64,000 nucleotides of DNA from Paracamarosporium sp. OC-R06-R3 (taxonomy: Eukaryota > Ascomycota > Dothideomycetes > Pleosporales > Didymosphaeriaceae): positions 1 to 64,000 of the forward strand of contig JACVRA010000185.1 of assembly GCA_019828545.1 (NCBI GenBank). The letters run 5' to 3'. Under the pieces are notes generated by a model that saw nothing but the letters and a program-made list of their open reading frames with translations, did not search any database and was not told the origin of the DNA. Both the position numbers and the translations under genes were made by a program. Of this stretch, positions 1 through 11,048 are shown piece by piece. How positions within the stretch are numbered: the stretch's first letter is position 1; each line of letters opens with the position of its first letter.

Positions 1-2
1 GC

Positions 3-830
3 GCACGCCAGCTGCTTATACTTGATGGCCATAAGAGCCACAACTTACTCGAATTTCAAGCACTCTACAAGAAGAACAATATCTATACTCTCTGCATGCC
101 GCCACATTCGTCGCACCTCCTGCAGCCACTTGACGTGGGCTGCTTCTCGCCGTTGAAGCGCGCATACAGCCGCCAGATCGAGGGGCTGATTCGCGATCAC
201 ATCAACCACATCACTAAGCTAGAGTTCCTACCAGCCTTCTACGCAGCCTACAAGCAGTCTATTACAAAGGAGAATATCTGCGCAAGCTTTCGAGGCGCTG
301 GCCTAGTACCGTATGATCCTGATAGGGTGATATCGAAGCTTGATGTGAAGCTTCGTACGCCAACGCCGCCTGCGCTAGAGACTACGCTCTGGGAAGCTCG
401 AACACCAAGCAACGCGCGCGAGCTAGAGGCTCAATCAACGTTGATACGCGAGAGGATACAGAGGCATCAGAGCTCATCACCTACTTCCATTATTGAGAGG
501 CTTAATCAGCTTGAGAAAGGCTCTACAATAGCGATGCACGAGATAGCGTTAATGCGCGATCAGATCAAGAGCCTTAAGAAAGCAAATAAGGCTGCTATAA
601 CGCGTAGAAAGTATAAAAAGAAGCGAATTCAGCAGCAAGGCACCTTAACAAAGGCAGAGGCAGAGGAAATTATTGCTTAAAAGGAGGTTAAGCAGCAGCT
701 TGAGGGAGAAACGCGTCAAGGTAAGGCGCGATCAGGTACTAGTCGGCAGGCTTCTGCGCGCTGTAGGCTCTGTAGGGAGACTGGCCATAACTCGCGAATA
801 TGTAAGAAGGATACTAGAGATCTATCTTAA
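3..830 (+). pseudogene. Fot1/pogo-type (Tc1-mariner) transposase, 3' part, broken by an internal stop
   Basis: DDE-family DNA transposase remnant, open from the window edge, so the 5' part lies outside. The catalytic core is visible: LLILDGHKSHN carries the second Asp, and LLQPLDVGCFSPLK about 38 residues later carries the third position, as in Fot1/pogo elements. A charged, coiled-coil-like tail follows. A TAA at 678-680 ends the first frame. The same frame then stays open for 49 more codons to TAA 828-830 and encodes a CCHC zinc knuckle (C-x2-C-x4-H-x4-C, CRLCRETGHNSRIC), a usual C-terminal extra of such transposases. The internal TAA is therefore probably a nonsense mutation in an older longer protein. 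CAA to TAA would be a typical RIP (C to T) change. The first Asp cannot be seen. Confidence 0.8.
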
Positions 831-909
831 TTTAGTATAGTATCTGTATTCTATTATCTTATTGTGTTGTTGAGATAGATCGCTCCAGAGGTGCAAAAGT
901 CTATAGGGT

Positions 910-940
910 GGCGCGCTCGCTTGTCCGGCGCGCTCGCTTG
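910..940. repeat. Direct repeat, two 14-bp copies
   Basis: GGCGCGCTCGCTTG occurs at 910-923 and again at 927-940, 80 bp past the transposase end. It may be the subterminal or terminal part of the transposon. The matching left end would lie upstream of the window, so an inverted repeat could not be checked. Confidence 0.6.
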
Positions 941-2006
941 CCAGGTACGTTATATTGTAGCGATAACATATTTGTACGGAGGAAGAGTTTTGATTGCATC
1001 AACTGCGAAATCTTGTCCCGTATGTCAGTTGTAGCAGCACGTACTAAATTCCTATGCCAAACGCGTAATATCTAGCTAGTCTGACGAATTACGAGCGATT
1101 TAATGACTGGGAAGAACTGAAAAATTAGCCTTCCAGTCAACCGATCTAAAGTTGAAGATCCTCACCTGCTCTACTTGTACTGTGATCGAGAGGATGCGGT
1201 CGCTACGGCAATCTGCGAATAACGGAGCCACTTCTATAAGGAACCTTTTTAGTTGATACTACTCGTGGCCAGCTATCGGCAATCCGAAGATTTCTAGGCC
1301 AATTCATGTGCTTGGATGGTCCGTAAAAGCCCAGGCCTGTTTCAAATTCTGTGTTATGATGTAATAGCAAGATACGCGGGTGTGGTTTGGTTGAGTGGGT
1401 GTTGGGCCTAGTGTTGGACCCCGGCGAGGGTGTGGTTTGGCGTGGTTTGAAATACAGGAAAGCTTTCACAAAGGATCCATGGTTCATGGTTCATCTTCAC
1501 GAAAAACAACACCTTCGCGGAGCGTACTACCAGTGTCAAAAAGTTCAAGATGACTGGCCGTCGAGAAAGGTGCAGGGCGGCATTTGGTTCTGCCTTATCC
1601 TGTACTATTTTAGCGCGTTTGTTAAGACTCATGACTAATTTGCTGTGCTTACAAATGCAGAAGCCTGTACATCATGCTGAATGAGCTACCACACTACCGA
1701 ATCAGTGGTCATTGGTCAATTCTAGATGAACAAGTTGGAACAGAGTTCGCGCAGGACTTACCGAAACTCAGCGACCTTGCCTATCTAGGGCAATCGACTA
1801 CTTACTGTGCATATGCTGTGCGCGTTCCCAAACAATGCTCTATACCGTTGAAACATTTAGCCATCGATTACACAAGCACTCGTTGTGCGAGTAACATATT
1901 TTCGCCTTCCCAGATTGTTATATCTTGCAATGCCTATCCAATCTTTGTTTCCATCCATGCCAGCAAATTTAATCCATAGATCATTTGAACGCAGCAGACC
2001 CTGAAT
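941..2006. other. Intergenic, no supported gene
   Basis: No ORF here shows a recognisable domain or plausible splicing. A 13-bp direct repeat GGGTGTGGTTTGG is present at 1378-1390 and 1428-1440 (period 50). The last 100 bp must hold the promoter of the gene starting at 2007. Confidence 0.5.
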
Positions 2007-2908
2007 ATGTCACCTACTCAACTGTACCTTATCCGACATGGCCAAGGCTACCACAACCTCCGGGAAGACTACACGCTACCGGACCCTCTCCTCACACCCG
2101 AAGGTGAACAACAAAGCATCGCACTTTCACACGAGATTCCGAACATATTCTCGGTCAACTACATCTTCGCGTCACCAATGCGTCGCACCCTCTACACCGC
2201 CCTCCTCACATTCCGAACAGTACTTCACTTCAATCCTAATCTCCGCATCATCGCGCTCCCAGAGTTGCAAGAGACATCCGATGATCCATGCGACACGGGG
2301 TCCTCAGTGGCACTCTTACGGAAGGAATTTCAAGGCAAGCCCGTGGATTTCTCGCACGTATTCGAGGATTGGAATGATAAGAAATTGGGGCGGTTCCGAC
2401 CCACGACAGATTTGACTGAGCGGCGCGCAGGCGAAGCACGAAGGATAATCAGAAAGGAATCGGAGGGGGCCGTGGCTGTTGTTGCACATGGCGGTGTTTT
2501 ACATTATATGACTGAAGATTGGGAAGGCAGTAGCAGTGGGTCTGGTAAGCGGTACCTGTTTCTTCATAATGGTAATTGTTGACAAAATTCGAAGGAACCG
2601 GATGGAAAAATTGCGAATACCGGACATACAAATTCGACACTTCTTCCAGCAGTGCAAGTAAGCGAGCAGCCCTTGTCGAAACAGAATCTTCGCTTCAACG
2701 GCGTTTTCCGACAGGAGAATACCAACATCTGTCGCCGATCGAGCAATACGAATCACGGGTCGCAACAGAGAAGGCTTGGGCGGCGCAGGGATATATCGTT
2801 TTGAGCGACGCAGATGACGCCCATAAGACTTTGTCAACTGGCGATATAGAGGCACATGGTACTCAGCAACATAAGGTGGAGAGACCAGTTTGTACGGTGG
2901 TAGGGTAA
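2007..2908 (+). CDS. Histidine phosphatase (phosphoglycerate mutase-like) family protein
   Basis: Two exons, 2007-2544 and 2595-2908, giving 283 aa. The 50-nt intron starts GTAAGC, has a TTGAC branch site and ends AAG. Joining restores GTGWKNCEYRTYKF directly after the Gly/Ser stretch; without splicing the frame stops at 2582. The N-terminus carries the family signature LIRHGQ, with the phosphohistidine at His11. Arg residues of SPMRRT near residue 58 and the second active-site His in VVAHGG (His161) complete the phosphate pocket. These fungal proteins are usually called phosphoglycerate mutase-like, but the true substrate is not known. The chain is cytosolic by appearance, with no signal peptide. 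The hydrophilic tail after residue 195 is typical of the fungal subgroup. Confidence 0.88.
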
Positions 2909-3831
2909 AGTACATGGTGAATATGTAGGTGCAAATGTAGTCGCTCGTGAGAGGTAATTCCAGGTTATAGCGCTCAACGACTAAGTTCTTGCCTACCATC
3001 TTTAAGTTATACTACAGCCAGATCCTGATCTGAGCGCATAATTAGCAGCTATGTGATCAATCTGCACAGCACCAGCGCGAAACAAGTGGAATGTAGCTCG
3101 CAGGAATGCAAGCTTAACAGTTATGACACTCACATGCGGAAGAACAGAGGTGCATGAAGCTCTCAATATATTTTATTCTTTGGCTGCTCAATGGTGCGCA
3201 TGTGTCATCCATCATCTTGCACTGCCTCATGTAGCGACCGTCAGCTCAAGTAGACTGCTGCGATAATATTCCGTCGGATCGGCCTTTGGTTTTAGGCTAT
3301 CGGAAATCTAACTGTCGGAGGTTCGCGCAAGGTGTGGGGTCCAGGGCGTAAATCCTAGTGCCTCAGATGTAGCAGCGTATGTCCGCTACTCTCGCACGAT
3401 AAAGATCCAATCGCAACATTCTCCTTCCAGTTGCCACTTCAGCTCTCGCTAGTCTACCTCATGCTTTCCATGCAAGCGTTTTATGAAAGGACTGGAGATG
3501 AGCCTTCCAATCTTTTTTTTTTTTTTCTCAGCAACAAGTCCAAGAAGTTCTACCAGTAATGTGCACCCGGAACACGTCTTTCGCGTCTACAACGCATAAT
3601 ATTCTCGCGCGAACACAGCCAAGCTGCTCGAGGCAGAAAGTCTCTTGCCATGTCCGAAACCGCGTACTTCAAGGCCGTTATAAGAAAGCATCTGCTCTGT
3701 AAACATAGAACGCCTAGCAAATATTCCCAACCTTTCTAGCTAACTAACTTATACACTCATTTATCTGATTTTACTTTCGCGAAGGCTGTGCCTTTTCTGT
3801 TAATGAACTTACATTTCTAAACGTACACAGC
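2909..3831. other. Intergenic, upstream region of the secreted Lys-rich gene
   Basis: No coding signal seen. A run of 14 T lies at 3513-3526. Pyrimidine-rich stretches close to 3831 fit a fungal core promoter or 5' UTR. Confidence 0.5.
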
Positions 3832-5056
3832 ATGCGCGCCCCTAAAGTGGCCTTCTTTCTGCTGAGCCTCTTGGTACTCTATACCATCTCGGCTCCAGTC
3901 GCAGAAGACAACGGACTTGCAAGCTTCCTTGATGGCCCCGTTGATTTTATCAAGGGCCTCCTTCCAGGTGGCCATGGTGACGATGAACACATTCAGGCCA
4001 GAGACCTGACCTCTAAGGAAGAAAGGATCGGTCAGGACTTGGAAAAAAGAAGGGGAGGAAGAGGAGGAAGTCGCGCAAGCAGGAAGAGGCCTCAGAGGAA
4101 GAAGAGACCCTCGCGGAAAAAGAAGACGACACATAAGAAGACGACACAGAAGAAGAAGAAGACAACCCAGAAAAAGAAGCCTAGGTGAGTCTATCCAGGA
4201 TTTTCCATTATGCACGCTTATCATATGGACCGTTTAGCACGAAGAAACCAAAGAAGCAGCCAACGGCATGCAAGCAAGGGAAGGGAACGAAAGGCAAGAA
4301 CGGAAAACTTAACGCACGTAATGGCGAAACTGCCGGCCAAAGCTGCCCTCCAAAGAACAAGGTCACTAAGACTCGCAACTACAAAATCGCAGAAAAAGCA
4401 GCCAAGAAGAAGGGGTACAAGCTGGAGCTGGGACAATCGTACCTTCTGCGATTCAAGAGCCATCCCGGCATACGGAATCACCAGCAACTTATCATTGGGA
4501 CGGTGAAGCATAGAACAGCCAATCCCGCCGATGGCGCACTCCACTTCGAAGCTACTGCATCGGAACTCATCAAACCAATGAATGTTCCCGTGGGATGGAA
4601 AGCAACAGCCAAGCAAAAGTGCCTTAAAATGCATGGTGCTAAATGCAAACATCGCGGCATCGAAAGGAAGTATGAATGTAAAGACACGTTGAAAAAGTGG
4701 CCGAAGGGCGAATTCCATTTCAAGGGTAATGCTAACCCTGAGTTTGCCGTGCCGGGCAAATTTGTGCAGGAAGGTAAGTAGCTAACATAACACTGAAAGA
4801 AGGATAAAGTAGGTAATGTTGATGCTAACAATTTCGCAGGCAAAACTATTCTCGAGAAGGATACAACATACGACATAGTTTACAACAACTGTTAGTGCAA
4901 AAAGTTGCGTTCAATCTATTTTTCACTAACATCACCACAGGTGGAACCCACGCGCGGAAGCTGGAAAATGTTGCTAAGCTCAAAAAGGGCCAGGATCCTC
5001 TAGTGGATATTGAGCTTCAAAATCTTGCAGATCTGAGGATTTCGGATTCTGAGTAG
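3832..5056 (+). CDS. Secreted lysine-rich orphan protein (candidate effector or cell-wall protein)
   Basis: Four exons: 3832-4184, 4238-4773, 4840-4890 and 4941-5056; 351 aa. Introns are 53, 66 and 50 nt. The second has a clear GCTAAC branch site; the first acceptor (TTTAG) is the least certain. The protein opens with a signal peptide (hydrophobic residues 6-20, then SAPVAED). A very basic low-complexity block at about residues 65-130 is built from KK(T/P)TQKKK-like units. The remaining 200 residues are moderately conserved-looking, Lys-rich, with at least seven Cys, several in a cluster (QKCLKMHGAKCKHRG, then YECKD). I do not recognise a family. Basic secreted proteins of this kind may bind nucleic acid or acidic polysaccharide, but that is only inference. 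Several KR/RR sites could be Kex2 cleavage points. Confidence 0.72.
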
Positions 5057-6808
5057 CTGTAACTTATGAATTTACCTATTCAAAAGTAGATTCCATTCAA
5101 GATACTGGTCAAAGACAACAGTTGCAGATCTTGTGACAGTTTTTGACCGAAAAGGCCATTCATATGGGCACAAGGAATATAACCGCTTCGCATCACTTTA
5201 AGGTGTTAAATCAAATCACATTTCTCGCGTCTCAATCATTGGTTATATAGTCCTCACAGGCTCATGAGCTGGCTTGCATCATCTACCCATTCATACGCCG
5301 TACCATAGCAATCTATATACATATCACATGTCATTCCGTTGTTCACCAGTTCCTCCTTCCAGAGAAATAGGGTGCGAAAACTAAGACCCGGAAGAAAAGG
5401 AAAGATATACCCATGATCGCAGTAATTTATGCAACTCAGTCTGCTAGATTTTATTCTACTCCATTTCTTCATACATCGACTCTACCTCTATAACAGGTGT
5501 ATATAGTATGTATCTATAATTTCGCAAGCGCGCACCGAAACAGAATCATTAATGACCCAATATGATTTTTCTTTCTGAAAATAATCCAGGCTCCAATCCC
5601 CATGAAGGTTTATTTTAGTAGTGCAATGCTTCTCACGTGCCTCCACATATACTTGCTCGAAATCTATCTCGAACGAGATTTCCATGTAGTCCCACTACCC
5701 ACAATTTCGAATCTCAAGGAGGAGGCGCAACATAATCGTAGATCCTTGAGACCTGCGCAAGCCGGAAGAAAAATCCATACAGAGGGATTATCCGTATTTG
5801 TCCTAACCTCCCAGCCTAACCTCCCAGCCCAGCATCCACGTCCCCATGCCATCAAAGCCTCTAGTTTTAGGATAAGTAGACCCCCGAACAACGCGTAAAG
5901 CTCACATCCACCACGTCCACCATGACCATGATGTCTGCCATTCTCTATTCCGCAGCTCCGGCCCAGAAAACATTCTTGCCATTATTAACCCGTAGACGCA
6001 GGACACATTCCATCTTGCTCTTGCCTCTTATAGCCCAGGCAAACCATACCACTCCCAACCCACATAATCGAAGATGCGAGACGTTTGGCTTGCCCAGGGA
6101 AATAGCCTCGTTGGGATGGGTATTTCAAAGAGCCACACTCGACCACCATTTGAGAATGGTCTCGAAACGTGCTCCCTCCACAAACACCCCATGACTTGCC
6201 CTGGTGGGGATTTTGAAAACATGCTCCAAGGACATCAACTCCACTCCGACATCGATACGTTGGTTTTTCGGTTCCAAAGGAAGAGGGAAAGCGCGCCTCA
6301 ATCCCATAAGATACTGATATGTGGGCTTTTAAAGCGGAGAGGAAGGAGAGGAAGGACTCCATAAGCTTATTCTTGATCGCTTTTGGCTCCCAGGCCACGT
6401 CCCACGCCATGCGGGTACATGGAGACGAATGTAGAGGAGGATGCTCCATGAAGCCTCGTGTTATCCATTTTAGTTCCACAGAGAAAAGGAGGAGTTGTGT
6501 GGAGGAATAATGTGCAGGAGGATAGGCGAGTGGGTTTATATAGACGTGTCTGCCCCGATGCAGTTTGAGACGAAGAATGCTGAGCGTAGAGTGATGCTGG
6601 GTCTCATCACCAACCCAGCCTACTACACTCACACACACAAGCACGACAAGGATACCATATCCAGCGGTCATTTACCACGCTATGCGTTTATGCCAAGCTA
6701 TCTTATACATATACTCCGACATTGCAGTCTCACAACACCGAGCTCCACTCCCAATATATGTGCTTAAATGCTCAGCGCGCTGATCCTGTTGGTCTTCTTG
6801 TCCCACCC
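5057..6808. other. Intergenic, 1.75 kb without a supported gene
   Basis: Several ORFs of 60-228 codons overlap on opposite strands here, but none has a domain, a signal peptide or consistent splice sites. A short near-tandem duplication (CCTAACCTCCCAGC twice) lies around 5804-5828. The region holds the 3' ends of two converging genes. Confidence 0.5.
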
Positions 6809-9800
6809 TCAGTACTCGGCCAATTGTAATCTCCGCCCAATGTTCCGCCTGATGACATCGCGCTGGTCTTCGTTGGGATCTTCCTCATCCTTCGCCTTGA
6901 GCGCGCTCAACAGCATGCCGGCGTCGAAAAAGCCATCTAAGAAACAGGAAATCAGTAAATGAAAATCACACCAAAAGAAATGCGATAGTGTAGTTTGAGA
7001 TATGGAAATGTGGTGTAAAGACGGTGTAAGGTCTTGTCTAGATGGGGTATATGGAGTGTATGTGTATCGCAAAGTATGAAGACAATGTCTGCAATATGGA
7101 CAAATGAAAGGGTCAAGAGGAAGAGAAAGTGTTAGGGTATAAGCGTCTGACGACCGCGCGTGTACACTTCTTTGTCTTGAACGTCTTGATTGGTGGACGA
7201 CGCGGAGAGCTCACATGCACGGTCGTGAGTGGCTTGAAGGGCGGAGATTGGGGAGGAGTAAGTGGTGCAGCAGGACGAAACGTAATGTTGACAACTGGCT
7301 CTAGTTCAAGGAGAGGGCGAGAAGAAAGGGGAGTCCTACATCCACCGAGACCATCGTCGTCGCTTTCCGTGCTGTCTTCCTCGGTTGGTACGGCTTGCGG
7401 CTTTCCATCGTTGGTAATGAGGCGACCCCGGCTCTTTACTCTTGAGGCTTTGGGTCGGTGGTGGTCTTCCGCTTCACGGGCACGTGAGAGTGTTTTGTCG
7501 GCAGAGGTGCCACGACGTTTGATTTGTCGAAGGAGTTTGCGGATTTCGAGGAAGTATGATTCCAGGGCGTCGATGTAACGGGAAGTCTGTCTGTGCTTAG
7601 ATGAGGCGCAGATAGAGATGCTGCCATCCTTGATGATGTAGCCGATACCGAAGCCTTCACCAGAAGTAGGACCGAAGCCGAACTGTCTTAGTGAAGGGTT
7701 ACCACAGTTGGATGTGGAAAGGATCGTGTTGTTGAGCTTGTCCCAGCCGGCATCGGCGAACAAGGCTGGCAAAGAGTGTTGCACAGGAGCTGGTGGTGAA
7801 CTACTAATCGATCCAGTTTCTGAAAGTATCGACGAGCGTTTAGGTGAACCGACAGTGGAGTTGACCGCGTCTGGGCTGGAAGGTCGTGTCGAGTCCCAAC
7901 CGTCACTGCTCGCCATTTCGGCACCGTCTTCATCGATCGCTCGCTGCCAGATGCAGTACAGGGCGTACATGTGTCTGTCGGAGCCTTGTGCCTTTGCGCA
8001 ATCTTTAGTTGTCACGGTGTGCTTCTGGCAAGCCTTTCGCAGAGCATCGATCTTTGCAGCAGCCGGGTTTTCACCCCAAAACAATTTCACAAATTCCGCA
8101 GATTCTTCAGAGACCGATCTTATCGCCTCTGTTCGGCCGTGATAGAAGAACTTTGTCATGGCTGGCTCGTATACGCATTCCATCCTACCGTAAAGACCGT
8201 AGTACGCAGCTTGGAAGGCCATTTGCACAAAGGCATCTGGAGAGAAGCCCATGGATGTCATGAAATTCTTGCCGTAGTGTGGGAACTCTAACGTTGCGAA
8301 CTCGTTCTGCTGAATAAGATCTGCTAATCGTGTCTCGGCAAAACGCAGAGCAGTACTGAGCTCCGGCACCATGTCCCACTCCAGCTTGTGTGGAGTAGTC
8401 TGGACATCACCGAAGCTGTCAGGGTCCCTCTTGGCGGGATCGGGACTGGTAGATGCCCAGAGACTAGGTGCATTTCCATTAATGGTCCTCGCGAAGCGAA
8501 GGATGGTATCGGTGTAGACGTCGGATGCGAAGCGGAGCACTGTGTGACCATCGACACCAGTGTGTTCGAAGTTGATTCCCGCACTTCCGTTCTTGCATAC
8601 AATAATTTGAAGCTTGTCGTACCAACGATTCGTGCAGGTTCCGACTTGCACCCCCTGTTCCACTTTGCTTGAACCGCAGAGCATGTTCATGCAGAGATCT
8701 GCACCAGTCTGTGGCTCGGTGTAATCAAGACATAGAATGAACAGTGCGGAGTCGACAATATTCAGGCAATCCGAATTGTTGGAGCCTTCTTCCCGATGCA
8801 GCACGTCCCTTAGACCTGACCACACCTTGCGGTTCTCGGTGCTGAGAACGCCCAATGCGCCTTTCGCGGCCTCACGAATGGGGATTTGGGAAGCATCATC
8901 GACAATGACGGACAGATTAAGTGAGATGTCTTTCTCGGTCATAATTAGGTCGGAATTGTCGTCTAGAACATCGAACCAATAGAACTGGCCATGGCAAAGG
9001 ACGACAATATGTTTTGAGGTGGGATCCTGACCGATCTGGCAACCATTCTCTGTGGGTATTCTGGCGGTACCGAATAATCTTGAGTACTGATACATGCAGA
9101 GGGGTTGGCCACGAACGGTATCGGGCGGGAGCTCCTCTCTCCGGACGGCGCGTACAAAGGAAAGTGCCGAGACTACTAATGAGGCTGCACGAGTGACTTG
9201 GTTGTTGCGAGCCGGGGTAGGGTCGTCCTCCAGTAGGAAAAAGGGATTTAGATTAAGCACCACTGGGTTGTCAAAATTTAGATACGAATCGTACCCTAAT
9301 GGTAGGTCAGCATGTGCTCCATATCTGTGCAGTCTACTGCATGATAGCACGGATTTAGAACATATTGAGATCTTCAGGCAAGGGTGTCCGTGATTTCTCG
9401 ATGACGCGAAGAAGGCACTCACAAAACTGTTCGATGTAGTTGGCTTTTCCGTTGGCGTACTTATTCAGCTTGTCTTGCAGCGCGGGGCCATCAGACTTGA
9501 CAAAATCCTGAATCGCATGGAGAGTGTCATGATGCTCCTTGGGCGTTTGCAGTGGCTTGAGAGCGGCAAGGTATTTCTTGCACGAGCTGTCGAGCTCAGG
9601 TATAGGGAGCTTCGGTAGTTTGTCTTGATGGGCGAATGTGATGCCAGGCTTTGAATGCGGATTTTTGTGATGACCAAGAGGATCTCTTGCTTCGGATGGG
9701 AAGGAAGCTTGACTCTCCTTTGCTGAAGCCTCAGACCGGACGGAGCCATTGATCTCAGAGGAAGACATGGTGAGAGTATGAGTAGCCAAGGTGCCGTTGA

Positions 9801-9834
9801 GCGACGCCGGCTGGGTGAAAGTGCGGGCTGTCAT
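6809..9834 (-). CDS. Carnitine O-acetyltransferase, FacC/Yat2 type
   Basis: Choline/carnitine acyltransferase family enzyme moving acetyl groups between CoA and carnitine, needed for acetate and fatty-acid use. Proposed exons: 9834-9423, 9295-7340 and 6936-6809; 831 aa. The 127-nt first intron (GTGAGT..TTAG) joins KANYIEQF to WYDSYLNF. The catalytic His lies in GINFEHTGVDGHTV (His382). A long insert rich in Ser/Pro at about residues 555-610 is seen. The last intron (7339-6937, 403 nt, GTAGGA..CTTAG) is chosen because it joins DDDGLGG to YGFFDAGMLL and ends in RRLQLAEY, which matches the C-terminus I remember for fungal FacC-like enzymes. If it is retained, the frame instead runs to a stop at 7113 with a different basic tail. 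No C-terminal peroxisomal signal is seen. A second in-frame Met is at 9768. Confidence 0.88.
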
Positions 9835-11048
9835 GTTGTCAAGAGATTAGTTAAGCGTAGAGAGGCGAGATGCAGGTGCTAATAGAGAGTAACCGCAAGG
9901 CGGAGCGGTAAAAGTAGTGGCAGTCCTGGAGACAGTAGGCCGGCATTGGGGTGCGCTGGGCGTCGGTGGGCGAAGAATCCACCAGGAGCCGTAGGGGACA
10001 GTCGAGGTCTTATATGGGAGTGGACGAAAGGGGAAAGTAACAGTGGGATGATGCACTCGGCGAGCTTCGAGCGAGGCATGTGAAGTAGGCACAGGCGTGC
10101 AATCACGGGAAGCGTACTTGACGCAGCGTCGAGGTAGCCGGAAGATGACCCGCAAATGGAGCGAATCGAGGGTGGTGCATGGCCAGTTGAAGGGAGCCAA
10201 CGAAAACGGGCGGGAGACTTACTGGTAGTGCTCAGCCGACGCAGGCGACAGGCGGGCTGTATCCGCGTTGGACGCTCTGCGACTTGGTCAACGTGATCTC
10301 CACTCACCTGTGACTAGGCGGCTGTCTGGGACTCTTCGCCGGAGGGACTGGGAATGGGAAACCGGAAAAGGACTGCCGCTTGTATGGGCAAGCTGGGTGG
10401 CATCAGACAATCTCGGCCAAGAGGATAGGCGTCTGGAGGAGTGAAGCGCCGAGGTGCGTGGGCCGTGCTGGACGGGCAGCTCTCAGTTGCTGCGGGCGGG
10501 CGGAAGTATTACAGTAGGGCAAGAGGACCAGCGAGACTCGTCCGAGGACGGGCCAGACGCCGGCTAATCGGGCGCAATCGAGGTCTGGGGGGAGGAGAGA
10601 GTAGCGCGCCACGCAGCGAGCAGCCAGACTCGCGACCATAGCAGCAGAATGCGAAGCATGCGGTCGTTGTCTCTTTGGGCGCGGGGCAGGCGTCCCAGTG
10701 GGAGCATCACCAGACGCGGCCAAGCCCACGGCAGGGCAGGGGCGAACCTGCGGGGTGCTTGGCCGCGCCTGCTGCACGCTGCGTGCACGGGCAGTGACGT
10801 ACCGCGGGGGAAGGGAAGGAACGTCCCAGACAAGGAAGCCGCGTTAGTCAGCACCACTGCCCGTCCTCGCGTCAACCTCGCGTCGCTTTGCTCCCGCACC
10901 ACAGCGACCGTCCCGCAGCGAAGACCGACACTCCACCGTCGCTAGCGCCATCCTCGGACCCCGGAACTGGGCACGCAGTAGTCCCCAACGCGCATGCCTC
11001 TCCGCAGAGCCGCTGCGCGCAAAGAATGACCCCGGTCCCAGACGACCC
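9835..11048. other. Divergent promoter region, GC-rich, 1.2 kb
   Basis: Lies between the starts of carnitine acetyltransferase (-) and the RAD57-like gene (+). ORFs on both strands are overlapping shadows of GC-rich sequence, without domains. It presumably carries both promoters and 5' UTRs. Confidence 0.5.

Noticed and set aside
5985..6671. 228-codon minus-strand ORF in the 5-6.8 kb interval
   Set aside because: No domain, no TM pattern or signal typical of a family, irregular composition, and competing ORFs on the other strand.
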